DNA of 64,000 nt from Flaccisagitta enflata (Eukaryota; Chaetognatha; Sagittoidea; Aphragmophora): contig OZ231127.1 in the NCBI GenBank assembly GCA_965153355.1, positions 98,394,001-98,458,000 on the forward strand, written 5' to 3'. Shown here one piece after another: positions 35,972 to 46,380 of this stretch (the stretch's first letter is position 1; each line of letters begins with the position of its first letter). Made by a program: the position numbers and the translations under genes. Below the pieces are notes generated by a model. That model worked only from the letters and a program-made list of their open reading frames with translations, made no database searches and was not told the DNA's origin.

Positions 35972-36704
35972 TATCATGGGTTGCTACCATGAGCTTCAAT
36001 ATGTTGCAATAAGGAGTTTCAAGACTGTTGCTCAATATTATACATCAACACAAAACATTAAATAAGCTATTAAAAGAGAAATAAAAAATTCTTTGAAAAG
36101 CAGTAAAGCATCTCTGCCGCGGAGATAACTCTCTATCTCCGCCGCCGAGATCCAAACGTTCTAGAATGACACTTTGTACCCTTCTTATCTCCGCCGCGGA
36201 GATAGGATCATTGGACAGTATAAAAGCATCTCCATCTTGTGGCCAAGCATCACTCGTGATTCAACATCATTCTTGCTTCAAGAACACTTCACTCAACAAA
36301 ACTCAACCTTACATTTTCAAAACTCTCAAAAGAAGAACAACATTTAACAACATTACTTAAACATTTGAATTTCTCATATCGTGATACTGTATTTTATTTT
36401 GTAGCTCCAAAGTTTGTAACGCCGCTATCCCCGCTTCATAAGTAAGTAAATGCCAAGTGCTTTAGTCAAAGTAAGACCTCTTGCGATTGTAACTTAGCTT
36501 TGTCACCCCTTTCACTATATGAAATAGTGTAAAGCCATGATTCTCCGAATGTCATGTATGGGTTACTCAATTATATTCAATCATTGATATTGTAGTTGAT
36601 TTGTATTTCCTCTCTGATTTAAAAAGTAGATAGATGAACCATAAATAAGCATCTTTACGTGATGAGTTCCTAACATGAGTTTACCTCGTTGGGAACCCAT
36701 CACA
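35972..36704 (+). repeat. 3' LTR
   Basis: Direct copy of 32301-33033 with the same length and the same TATAAAAG (36219-36226). It is followed immediately by CACTCTCT microsatellite. Confidence 0.9.
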
Positions 36705-36857
<153 letters not shown>

Positions 36858-36867
36858 NNNNNNNNNN
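36858..36867. other. Assembly gap (10 N)
   Basis: Ten N between the CT tract and the 80-bp satellite. Confidence 0.95.
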
Positions 36868-37860
36868 CTACACAGTGCGGCCAAAACCTAACGCCCGAGA
36901 TAAATGCCCTATCTCCACTCCGACCACCCTAATCACCCCTGCCAGCCTACACAGTGCGGCCAAACCTAACGCCCGCAGATAAAATGCCCTATCTCCCTCA
37001 AGCCACCCTAATCACCCCTGCCAGCCTACAGTGCGCCAGGCCTGCCCCGCAGATAAATGCCCTATCTCCACTCCGACCACCCTAATCACCCCTGCCAGCC
37101 TACACAGGCCAGCCAAAAACCTAACGCCCGCAGATAAATGCCTATCTCCACTCCGACCACCCTAATCTTCTATGCCAGCCTACACAGTGCGGCCAAAACC
37201 TAACCATGAATAAATACCCACTATCTCCTCCAGGCTCACCCTAATGCCCCTGCCCAGCCTACACAGTGCAGTAAAACCTAGCAACCCGCAGATAAATGCC
37301 TATCTCCACTCCGACCACCCTAATCACCCCTGCCAGCCTACACGGTGCGGCCCAAAACCTAACGCCCTTAGATAATGCCTATCTCCTCCGACCACCCTAA
37401 TCACCCCTGCCAGCCTACACAGTGCAGCCAAAACCTAACGCCCGCAGATAAATGCCCTATCTCCACTCCGACCACCCTAATCACCCCTGCCAGCCTACAC
37501 AGTGCGGCCAAAACCTAACGCCCGCAGATAAATGCCCTATCTCCACTCCGACCACCCTAATCACCCCTGCCAGCCTACACAGTGCGGCCAAAACCTAACG
37601 CCCGCAGATAAATGCCCTATCTCCACTCCGACCACCCTAATCACCCCTGCCAGCCTACACAGTGCGGCCAAAACCTAACGCCCGCAGATAAATGCCCTAT
37701 CTCCACTCCGACCACCCTAATCACCCCTGCCAGCCTACACAGTGCGGCCAAAACCTAACGCCCGCAGATAAATGCCCTATCTCCACTCCGACCACCCTAA
37801 TCACCCCTGCCAGCCTACACAGTGCGGCCAAAACCTAACGCCCGCAGATAAATGCCCTAT
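36868..37860 (+). repeat. 80-bp satellite, about 12 copies
   Basis: Units begin AGTGCGGCCAAAACCTAACG and include ATAAATGCCCTATCTCCACT and ACCACCCTAATCACCCCTGC. About five consecutive units from 37420 look identical, while units near the gap carry many indels. Confidence 0.92.
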
Positions 37861-38400
37861 TGCTTCTAGTCTTTACAAAGAGGCTTTGATTTTGCCCCCA
37901 TCCCTCCCACCTCCAAAATTCAATTTTTTTCAAATCAAAATTTTTGAATCCTTTCCTTACACTCGAGTGTTCATCTGCTATCTAAATGTATTTGCTCTCA
38001 TATTTCCTAATCAGTTATATCCAGGAAAATGTCCATTTTGCAAAGTACAGCCTCATATGGGGGAGAGGGTTCTTTGCATCATAACAGTTTAAATATATAA
38101 TCTATGTTTGCAAGTTCAAAACGGCAATATGCAGAATACATTATGGCAGTTTGATTCAGTCACGTCCTTTCACCACAAAATTCTCCTTGCATAGAACTCA
38201 GCAGAGGGCACATGTATTTCTGTTTTTTTTTCTTTTGATCATTCTTTTTTTCATTCCAGCTGTTCATCACAAAGATTCATTTTTGAAAGCTGTTTTGCAA
38301 ATCAATTCTAGTCTATTCACGCAACAGTACACTTCTTTTGAGGATGATGATAAGGGAGAAAAGGATAAAAAGAATTGAAAAGCTGCTGGTAAAATAGAGA
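37861..38400. other. No recognised gene
   Basis: About 540 bp with pyrimidine-rich stretches. A 75-codon frame at 38151 has no domain. Confidence 0.4.
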
Positions 38401-39425
38401 CAAGGCCGGATACACGGGCCAAGACGGTGCGACGGGCGTTAATTATTCTTAGACCTATCCCTAGCTCCATCAGACCTATCCCTAGCTCTATCAGACTTAT
38501 CCCTAGCTCTATCAGACTTACCCCGAGCTCTATCAGGCCTATCCCGAGCTCTATCAGACCTATCCCAAGCTCTACCAGACCCAACCCGAGCTCTATCAGA
38601 CCTATCCCCACAACTATCCAACCTATCACCAGACCTATCGGACCTATTCCCAGCTCGATCAGACCTAACCGCAGCTGATTACTTTAGAGAATAAAATGAC
38701 AAGTATCATCAATGATGAGCAAAATGAGTTTTTAATTAATTTTAAACATTTTCAGCGATTTTTCAATCGAGCGTGACCAATGGATGGACAGACGGACAGA
38801 GCCTCTTATACAGTGTGAACATTGTCAAATGCAAAAAAGTATTAAGCTTTTACTCCTAGTTGCATCATTTTCATGACCTGGAATTAATTTACTTTTAAAG
38901 TACTATGTCTGACATTTTTTTTATCAAAATTTCATAGGTCTGAGTTAAATAGTTTGTCCACAACATCAAATTGAAGTAAAAGAGGAAAAAGTCACTTTCA
39001 GCTCAAATTCTTATTTTTCAATCAGGGAAGTTTTTGTTCCATATGTTCTCATTTGAAGATGGCTTGAGCCATAGTTGCCAGATTGCTCTCAAATAATTAA
39101 AAGTTGAATCATCTTCCGTTAAAGACCACTCTGGTTCAAGCCATCTTCAATAAAGAACAAATTAAAGAAAAAATTCCCTGATTTGAAAAAAAGAATTTGA
39201 GCTGAAAATGAACCTCTTCTAGAAATGCCTCTTTTACTTCAATTTAATGTTGTGGACTAACTATTCAGCTCAGACCAATGAAATTTTGATACAAAAAACG
39301 CCAGATACAGTACTTTAAAGGAAAAAAGATTCCAAATTATGAAGATGATGCATCTAGCCATAAAAGCTAAATACTTTTTTGCATTTGAGAGTGTTCACCC
39401 TGTAGAGGTACTATGGCGCATCTGG
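38401..39425 (-). mobile_element. Family B repeat with a 21-bp minisatellite and a nested MITE
   Basis: AAGGCCGGATACACGG start, ten units of AGACCTATCCCTAGCTCTAT plus one base (38447-38670), GACAGACGGACAGAGCC, then after the insertion TAGAGGTACTATGGCGCATC. Confidence 0.7.
38811..39402. mobile_element. TA-flanked foldback MITE (592 bp) inside family B
   Basis: CAGTGTGAACATTGTCAAAT on the left and the inverse ATTTGAGAGTGTTCACCCTG on the right, TA at 38809-38810 and 39403-39404. Arms are complementary nearly to the centre. Excision restores CTCTTATAGAGG of the family B host. Confidence 0.85.
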
Positions 39426-39484
39426 GAATCATCATAGCATACTTCTGAACTATTTCCAGTGATTTTTGCTTCTTTTCAAGATTT

Positions 39485-39580
39485 TCAACTCGAGCGTGAC
39501 CAACTGACCAACCAACCAACCAACCGACCGACCAACCAACAGACAGAGCTAGTTTTAGAGGTGCTATGGCGCAGCTAAAA
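39485..39580 (-). repeat. Family B repeat fragment
   Basis: AACCAACCAACCGACCGACC ... TTTTAGAGGTGCTATGGCGC. Confidence 0.65.
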
Positions 39581-39657
39581 AGGAAGAAGGAAAAAGAAGA
39601 GAGAGATAGAGATCTTGCGTCACTTTACACACAGATTGATTGATTGATTGAGAAAAA

Positions 39658-39887
<230 letters not shown>

Positions 39888-40029
39888 ATGCAAACAGAAA
39901 AAAAACGCACCCAAAAATACCCAAAAATACTCAAAAATACCCAAAAATAAGCAAAAATACTCAAAAAAACTGAAAAATACCTAAAAGTACCCAACTTTTT
40001 AAACCTTAAAAACTCATGATTTTAAAAAT

Positions 40030-40106
40030 GTGATTGATCAACGGACCTACCGACCTACCGACCGACACGGCAAGGTGTAGAGTTGTGTGCACGCGACTAA
40101 AAAAAG
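40030..40106 (-). repeat. Family B repeat fragment
   Basis: CTACCGACCTACCGACCGAC, CACGGCAAGGTGTAGAGTTG, TGTGCACGCGACT. Confidence 0.65.
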
Positions 40107-40156
40107 ATAACATGACCATTGACCAACTAACTTTATCAGTTATCAATTTTTTTTAT

Positions 40157-40264
<108 letters not shown>

Positions 40265-40384
40265 GGCTTCTGGCTCCTCGCTTCGCCTCGGTATTCGAAG
40301 CATTACATTGCGTCTGCGATTCTCCTAGATTGTGAAGCGGGAAAACTTGAATTGCGACTTTTGTCTCCCGTTTTCAGTAATGTT

Positions 40385-40512
40385 TTTAGGTGCGACGAAG
40401 CACCTCTATAACTGGCTGTGTCCGTTGGTTGGTTGGTTGGTCTGTTGGTCGGTAACGCATTCGTTCGACGATCCACACGTCGCACCTATTGGCCTACTTG
40501 GCCTTGTTGTTA
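40385..40512 (+). repeat. Family B repeat, AGGTGC subtype
   Basis: Head AGGTGCGACGAAGCACCT, CTATAACTGGCTGTGTCCG, (GGTT)n, end GGCCTACTTGGCCTTGTTG. Confidence 0.65.
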
Positions 40513-40538
40513 CTATAGTCGACCTAGATAATCTTTCT

Positions 40539-40684
40539 TCCCCTCACTCTCTCCCTCTCTCTCTCTTCCTTTCTTTCTTTCTCTCTTTCCTTTCTTCCTT
40601 CCTTCCTTTCTTCCTTTCTTCCTTCCTTCCTTCCTTCCTTCCTTCCTTCCTTCCTTTCTTTCTTTCTTTCTTTTTTTCTTTCTC

Positions 40685-40732
<48 letters not shown>

Positions 40733-40782
40733 TTTCTCTGTCTGTCTCTGTCTCTCTATTTCTCTCTTTCTCTCTTTCTCTC

Positions 40783-40865
<83 letters not shown>
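40539..40865 (+). repeat. Compound (CT)n/(TTCC)n/(TTTC)n microsatellite
   Basis: CT, TTCC, TTTC and CT sections in succession. Confidence 0.95.
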
Positions 40866-40869
40866 CGCT

Positions 40870-41460
40870 CTCTCTGTTTGGCTGTCATTGTAAGGTTTCA
40901 ATGAGGGTCATCATTGTCGTCGGTTGTTCGTTTTCTGTTTCCAACCTGATTGATACATACGTGCATACGCAAGTACTTATTTTCAATCAAAAACAAAATA
41001 AGAAAGAAAAAAAATGACACTAAATTTCCTCGAAATTCGTTTCGAATTCGGTAAGGCCAAACAGTTTTGAAGAAAAAGCGCATGGATGACGCAATTTTAC
41101 TGGACTTGGTTTCAGTTGCAGTGACTCATACGCGCATTAAGATAATGAAATTAGTTTTTCGCTCATATCTCGCCTTTAACGAAAAAGCGCATGGAAGCGC
41201 ATCACAGGTATGTGTGTGGGAGTGGACTGGAGGTAGTCATTCGGTCATTGTAAAGATAAAGTTGAATCGCTGCGAATCGCAGCACATAAACTAATCGCTA
41301 GTTATTTCTTTGTTAGAGAGAGGGTGTTCACACATCAATTCTGAGCGATCTAATGATAATAGAAACTTGTAAATATGCATAAGTGTGCTTCAGTGCATTC
41401 TGTCTTGATCGAAATCATCGAAAAATATTTTCTCCGACAGGACTTTATTCTTGGGCCGCC
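40870..41460. other. No recognised gene
   Basis: About 590 bp. GAAAAAGCGCATGGA occurs twice (41070, 41182), but no ORF with a domain. Confidence 0.4.
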
Positions 41461-41465
41461 ACACT

Positions 41466-41766
41466 GTGCCCCCTCCCCCCAGCCTACAGCCATATCTCAG
41501 CCTCGAGGCCCGTATCCCAGCCTTGAGGCCCAAATCCCTTTAAGCTGGAATTTGGGCCTTGAGGTTGGGATTTGGGCCTCAAGACTGGTATTTGGGCCTC
41601 AAGACTGGTATTTGGGCCTCAAGACTGGGATATGGGCCTCGAGGCTGAGACATGGGCCTGGAGGCTGGGGGAGGGGGTACGAAGAAGAAGAAGAAGGAGG
41701 AGGAGGAAATTCCCCATATGTATAAAAGCAAAGGTCATCGACCCCTTCGGGGCCAGTGCCCAACAG
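41466..41766. mobile_element. Family A foldback copy
   Basis: CAGCCTCGAGGCCCGTATCC units reverse to GGGCCTCAAGACTGG units at about 41535, then CCATATGTATAAAAGCAAAG and the CCCCTTCGGGG hairpin. Confidence 0.7.
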
Positions 41767-43126
41767 GTCGCCCAAGGGCAATATGTGGTCAGCGATACCC
41801 GTTGCCCTGCTTTGAGTGATTGTGAATTGGAGTGAGGGGAAGCAGGGCAGCGGCCCCAAAGGGGACGAAGTCCTGTAGAACACAGGGGGAATTTTGTTTT
41901 TCCTGCCTCAAGAAGTGGATGAGATGCTGGCTGAAGGCCTTCAAGAGCCTTAACTGAGGTCTAAGAAGGCTGATGTAAGGCCTGAGAATGTCAATCAGAA
42001 GCTTGAAATAGTTGGCCCTGAGAATTTAGATTTTAGGCCCAAGAAGCCTAATTTGAGGCCTGAGAGGCCAGGTTTGAGGCCTGAGAGGCTGGATTTGAGA
42101 CCTGAGAGGCTGGATTTGAGGCCTGAGAGGCTGGATTTGAGGCCTGAGAGGCTGGGTTTGAGGCCTGAGAGGCTGGATTTGAGGCCTGAGAGGCTGGATT
42201 TGAGGCCTGAAAGGCCAAATTTGAGGTCTCAGTGCCCAGATTTGAGGCCTGAGGGGCCCAATGAGGGGGGGGGGGACGGAGAAACGAACGAACGTATGAA
42301 CGAAAGTCCCCTGTGTTCTACAGTATGTTTTTTCACGTTTGTAATATTGTATGACGATGTAACTCCTGAACTACTTGAGATAATTTATTTCCGTAAAAAG
42401 TTCCAGAAAGGTATGGTAGATGCATTTTATGATGTGTAACTCCCAGGACTTTTTTCCAAAAATCTGAACCTCATGACACAACCAGAAGTAATGATCAAAA
42501 ACAGGAAAAAAGCCATTATTTTAGGTTTTTGGCTGAACATTTTTGTTTGAGTTGCTCTTTTTTCTGGATGAGTTGGGCTACAGATACCAGATTGGTCTCA
42601 AATCAAAGCTAATTCACAGTAGTTTTAAGAAATACAAAAAGGAAAAAATTTTTTCAATAACACGCCACATTAGGCGTTAAGAAAATTTGTTTCTCAATCA
42701 AAATTTTGATCAAGAGTTGATTGATTGTTGACATAATCGTCAAAAACATCACATGAGCCTTTCAACTGAGATTTTCCCAAAAACTACTACAAAAAATCTT
42801 CCATCTGAGACCAATCTGGTATCAGTAGCTCAAACCGTTTAGAAATGAGAGTAATTTAAAGGTAAACAGTCCATTTAACAAGTTTTTGAAAAAAAAATGA
42901 TTTGGATATGATGATATCTTGTTCCAAATATATTCAAAGGATTAAATTTTGGTAAAAAAGTCCCAGCAATTGAATAACATAAAATGCATCTACTATACCA
43001 TTTATGAACTTTTTACGGAAATCAATTATCTCAACTACTTTAAGAGTTACATCGTCATAGAATATTACAAACGAAAAAAAACATACTGTACAGGACATCG
43101 TCCCCTTTGGGGCCGCTGCCCAAAAA
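41767..43126. mobile_element. Family A-prime element interrupted by a MITE
   Basis: GGTCAGCGATACCCGTTGCC head, GTCCTGTAGAACACAGGGGG, about ten 20-bp GCCTGAGAGGCTGGATTTGA units, (GAAC)n, CCCCTGTGTTCTA | MITE | TACAGGACATCGTCCCC, CCGCTGCCC. Confidence 0.8.
42321..43088. mobile_element. TA-flanked foldback MITE (768 bp) inside family A-prime
   Basis: CAGTATGTTTTTTCACG ... CGAAAAAAAACATACTG ends with long complementary arms (GTCATACAATATTAC and the inverse). TA at 42319-42320 and 43089-43090; removal rejoins CTGTGTTCTACAGGACATCG, the A-prime terminus. Confidence 0.88.
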
Positions 43127-43185
43127 GGAAAGAAAGGGTGGATGGCAGACAGAGAGGAAAGTAGAAAGAGAAAGAGACAATGATG

Positions 43186-43797
43186 AATAGTCGCAAAAGT
43201 GTTAGATGGTCAGCGGTACCCGTTGCCCCTATGTGAGTGTATGTGGGTGTGACATAGTTAGTGGGGCAGCGGCCCCGAAGGGGCCGATGACCTATGCTGA
43301 TTTCATTTGAGCCTGGAGGCTGGGATTTGAGCCTGGAGGCTTGGATTTGAGCGTCATGGCTAGGATTTGAGCTTCATGGCTGGGATTTGAGCTTCGAGGC
43401 TGAGATTTGAGCCCTTAGGCTGGGATTTAAGCCTCAAGGCTGGGATTTGAGCCTCGAGACTGGGATTTGAGCCTTGAGGCTGGGATTTGAGCCTCAAGGC
43501 TGGGATTTGAGCCTCAAGGCTGGGATTTGAGCCTCGAGGCTGGAATTTGAGCCTCGAGGCTGGGATTTGAGCCTCGAGGCTGGAATTTGAGCCTCGAGGC
43601 TGGGATTTGGGCCTCGATGTTGGAATATTGTCTCCAGGGGGGGGGGTACAAAGGAGCTTTTGGCCTTCTGGGCTAGGTTTTGGGTGTAGAGGCTTATTTC
43701 GGGCATGAAGGCCAGGGGGGGGGTACGGAGGAGAAGGATAAATTTCTCCTGTGTGAAAGCATAGGTCATCGGCCCCTTTGGGGCCGCTGCCCAAAAG
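43186..43797 (-). mobile_element. Family A element
   Basis: AATAGTCGCAAAAGTGTTAG head, hairpin GGCCCCGAAGGGGCC, about 16 TTTGAGCCTCGAGGCTGGGA units, G-runs, then CATAGGTCATCGGCCCCTTT and CCGCTGCCC. Confidence 0.8.
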
Positions 43798-44349
43798 TAG
43801 CTGGAGGTAGAGATAGATTTAAAAGAGATTTAGAGAGACATTGATGTAGGTAAAAAGGTGTCGTGCATCTCCATGGAAATGTCATCGCGGAGACGTGGAC
43901 ATTGATGGAGGAAAAAAAAAAGGTGTCAAGATCTCCATGGAATCGACTTCGCAAAGAGAGGGGGATGGTCGCCTAAGATAGATGAATGCAAACCAACAAA
44001 AAAAAATGCCGATAGTAAACAATTTCTAAAAATGGAAGATGCACATGGGGGGCCAACCTCCAATTTTTTACGTTAACGCTTCAATCGATTGAATAAACAC
44101 ATACGGATTGGTTGCAGCTTCTTCCAAGGCCCTACACTGATTAATCAAAGCCTCAATGAGAAACTATCTTTGCCTATTCTCACTTGAACTAGATACAATA
44201 ACAAAAGAGAAATTGAGTTTATCATCAAGACAAAAAAAAAAAAAAAAAAAAAAAAAAAAACATAAAACAATTTTTCACCCCCATCTATTCCAAACCTACA
44301 AAACTTTCAGTCATCAAATCTTTAAAACAGATTCAAATAATATTTCAAC
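43798..44349. other. Upstream region of the kinase-KEN-Kelch gene
   Basis: 550 bp with a 30-bp poly-A run (44231-44260) and repeated ATCTCCATGGAAAT motifs at 43868 and 43930. No clear TATA box. AAACTTTCAG at 44301-44310 may be a 5' UTR acceptor. Confidence 0.4.
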
Positions 44350-44505
44350 ATGACTGACTTGAAAGGATTCAGCTTGTACGAGGTGATTATCAATTGGGAC
44401 GCCGACGCGCGAATCGACAAATATCGCGCGGGTCAAACTTCCGGCACGATGCTCTTCCCAGCGGTACTTCAAGACCACGGAAGCCCCATTGAAGTCGTCG
44501 TTAAG
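44350..44505 (+). CDS. Exon 1: start codon to beta3 lysine of the kinase domain
   Basis: Codes residues 1-52. It starts at an ATG preceded by CAAC and ends in VVVK, directly followed by the donor AAG|GTGAGT, phase 0. The last residue is the presumed ATP-binding lysine, so the intron falls immediately after beta3. The loop before it (RAGQTSGTML) holds two glycines but not a full GxGxxG. Upstream, TTTCAG at 44305-44310 could be a splice or trans-splice acceptor for the 5' UTR; this is inference only. Confidence 0.8.
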
Positions 44506-46282
44506 GTGAGTATTTTCATTTTTTGTTTACAGCTGAACCCCGCTCTAACGGACCCGCCACCAACGGAATTCCGCCTATAACATATTATGGTCCTTACATG
44601 ATAATTACTTTTTTTACCTTATTGGCAAAAGCAGAATTCCTCCTATGACAGAAAAAAATTGTTAGTCTTCTGAAATCTTTTAAAGCTGGGTTCAACTGTA
44701 CTCATGAGTTGAAATCTATAGTCCGTTATATGCTGCTCTAACCGACTTCAGGGGACCAGTCAATTGTATTTGTTATAGGCGGAATTCTGTCAAAGCCAAT
44801 ATAGAAAAGAAAGGAAAACCGGTTGTAGGGACATAGAATGAGTATCAGTTATAGGTAGAATTCTGTTGGAAGCGGGTGTAATGGAGCGGAATGCAATTGG
44901 ACAAAATATCAATTGTGTATCAACCTCAACCTCAGCGGTACAACTTTCATTTGAAGTATATAGAATATCATTTAAAGCAATGTAAGTGGGAATCAAAACG
45001 TTCCGATGAACATTGCTTTGAATGAAAATGTAATTATGGTAGAGATTGGCAAATGTCCCTTCTATTTTCCCCTTCATTTTTTCCCGTTCCGATATTGGCA
45101 TGTATGTGAGCAGTGGGAGGAAAAACTCGAAAGTGAAGGTGCGTCTGCATTGATCAGCTTATTTGGATATTTTATTTGGATATTAATATCCGGATATTTC
45201 ATATAGTAAATTTTGTAAATTTACTATGTAGAATATCCGGATAATGATATCCAGATAAAATATCCAAATAATATGGTGAATGCGGACGCACCATGAGTGT
45301 ATAGTATCTGATTGTTGATTTTTTTCGCGTGCTTTGCGACTCTTCAACCCGCTTTGTCCGTCCAACCATCCAACCGTCCGTCTGTCCATCCATCCGTCGT
45401 TTATTCTTATCAAGTAATAAACAATGGGCTATTGGGAATCACTGACCATACAAAGCATAAGCGACATTGGAATCACTCACAAAGTGAAAAAAATGGAGCG
45501 ATTTGGCAAATGTTGAGCAGACGAAAAAACTGAGACGTTTTCGTGCCTGATCCTATTTCATCCATAATTATATGTTTAACAATGGCAAAAAAAAAACTAG
45601 ACGCGATCTTTTGACTGTTGATTGCATCGTAATCAAAAATGCTAGAACCTTTTAATCCATGACGGTTTCAAAGAGCTTTAAAAAATCTTTCTTTTGAGCT
45701 CCTTCCGATCATTCTAGCATAAAAACTTTGGAAGTTATGACAATTAAAAGATATCCACTCAAAAATCTCAAATCTAGCTTTCATCTTTTTTAAAGTAACC
45801 AACTTTGTATTGATATAGCCAGGGGCGTATTTGAGCCCAAATTTTTGGGGCAGCAAGCCAAAATATGTGTCCCAACAAGTCTTGTGCCCCAATGATTTTT
45901 CTATTACTTATGTAGCTAATAATGCAAGTAATGTTTTAGCATTTCTTTTTAATGTAACTATTGTGTATATCATATGAAAGAAAGCCATGCTTTACAACAG
46001 TGTAAAATCTTTACTTTTACATCTTGATGGTGAAGCAAAATCGTTTTCCACCAGACATTTTAAAAGAGAATTTCGATTTTTTGGTGAAAACTTAGAAATT
46101 AGTAATGATTCAGATCGATTTGGTTGATGAAGAAGGTTGAGGGCATCAATCTAGACATCTAAATGAGTCGGCGAGGGGATGAATAGGCTCGGTAGATCGA
46201 TCCTATAAAGCCCTATTGTACTACAGCTGGAAACATTTTGAACCTCTTTCTCTTTCTCTCTTTCTCTATTTCTCTCTGTCTC

Positions 46283-46380
<98 letters not shown>

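Larger units (their letters stand above)
32301..36704 (+). mobile_element. Gag-only LTR retrotransposon, intact LTRs, non-autonomous
   Basis: Two direct 733-bp repeats (32301-33033, 35972-36704) flank 2938 bp. Their ends form imperfect inverted repeats: TATCATGGGTT at the start and AACCCATCACA at the end. A TGG-starting PBS follows the 5' LTR and a purine tract precedes the 3' LTR. Only four substitutions were seen between LTRs (99.5% identity), so insertion was recent. The sole ORF is gag; no protease, RT, RNase H or integrase frame is visible in the 551 bp after it. It sits inside a CT microsatellite, so the target duplication cannot be read. Confidence 0.9.

Noticed and set aside
38267-38678. 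Frames with GIGLIELG or RPIPSSI repeats
   Set aside because: The 21-bp minisatellite in a family B repeat keeps frames open on both strands.
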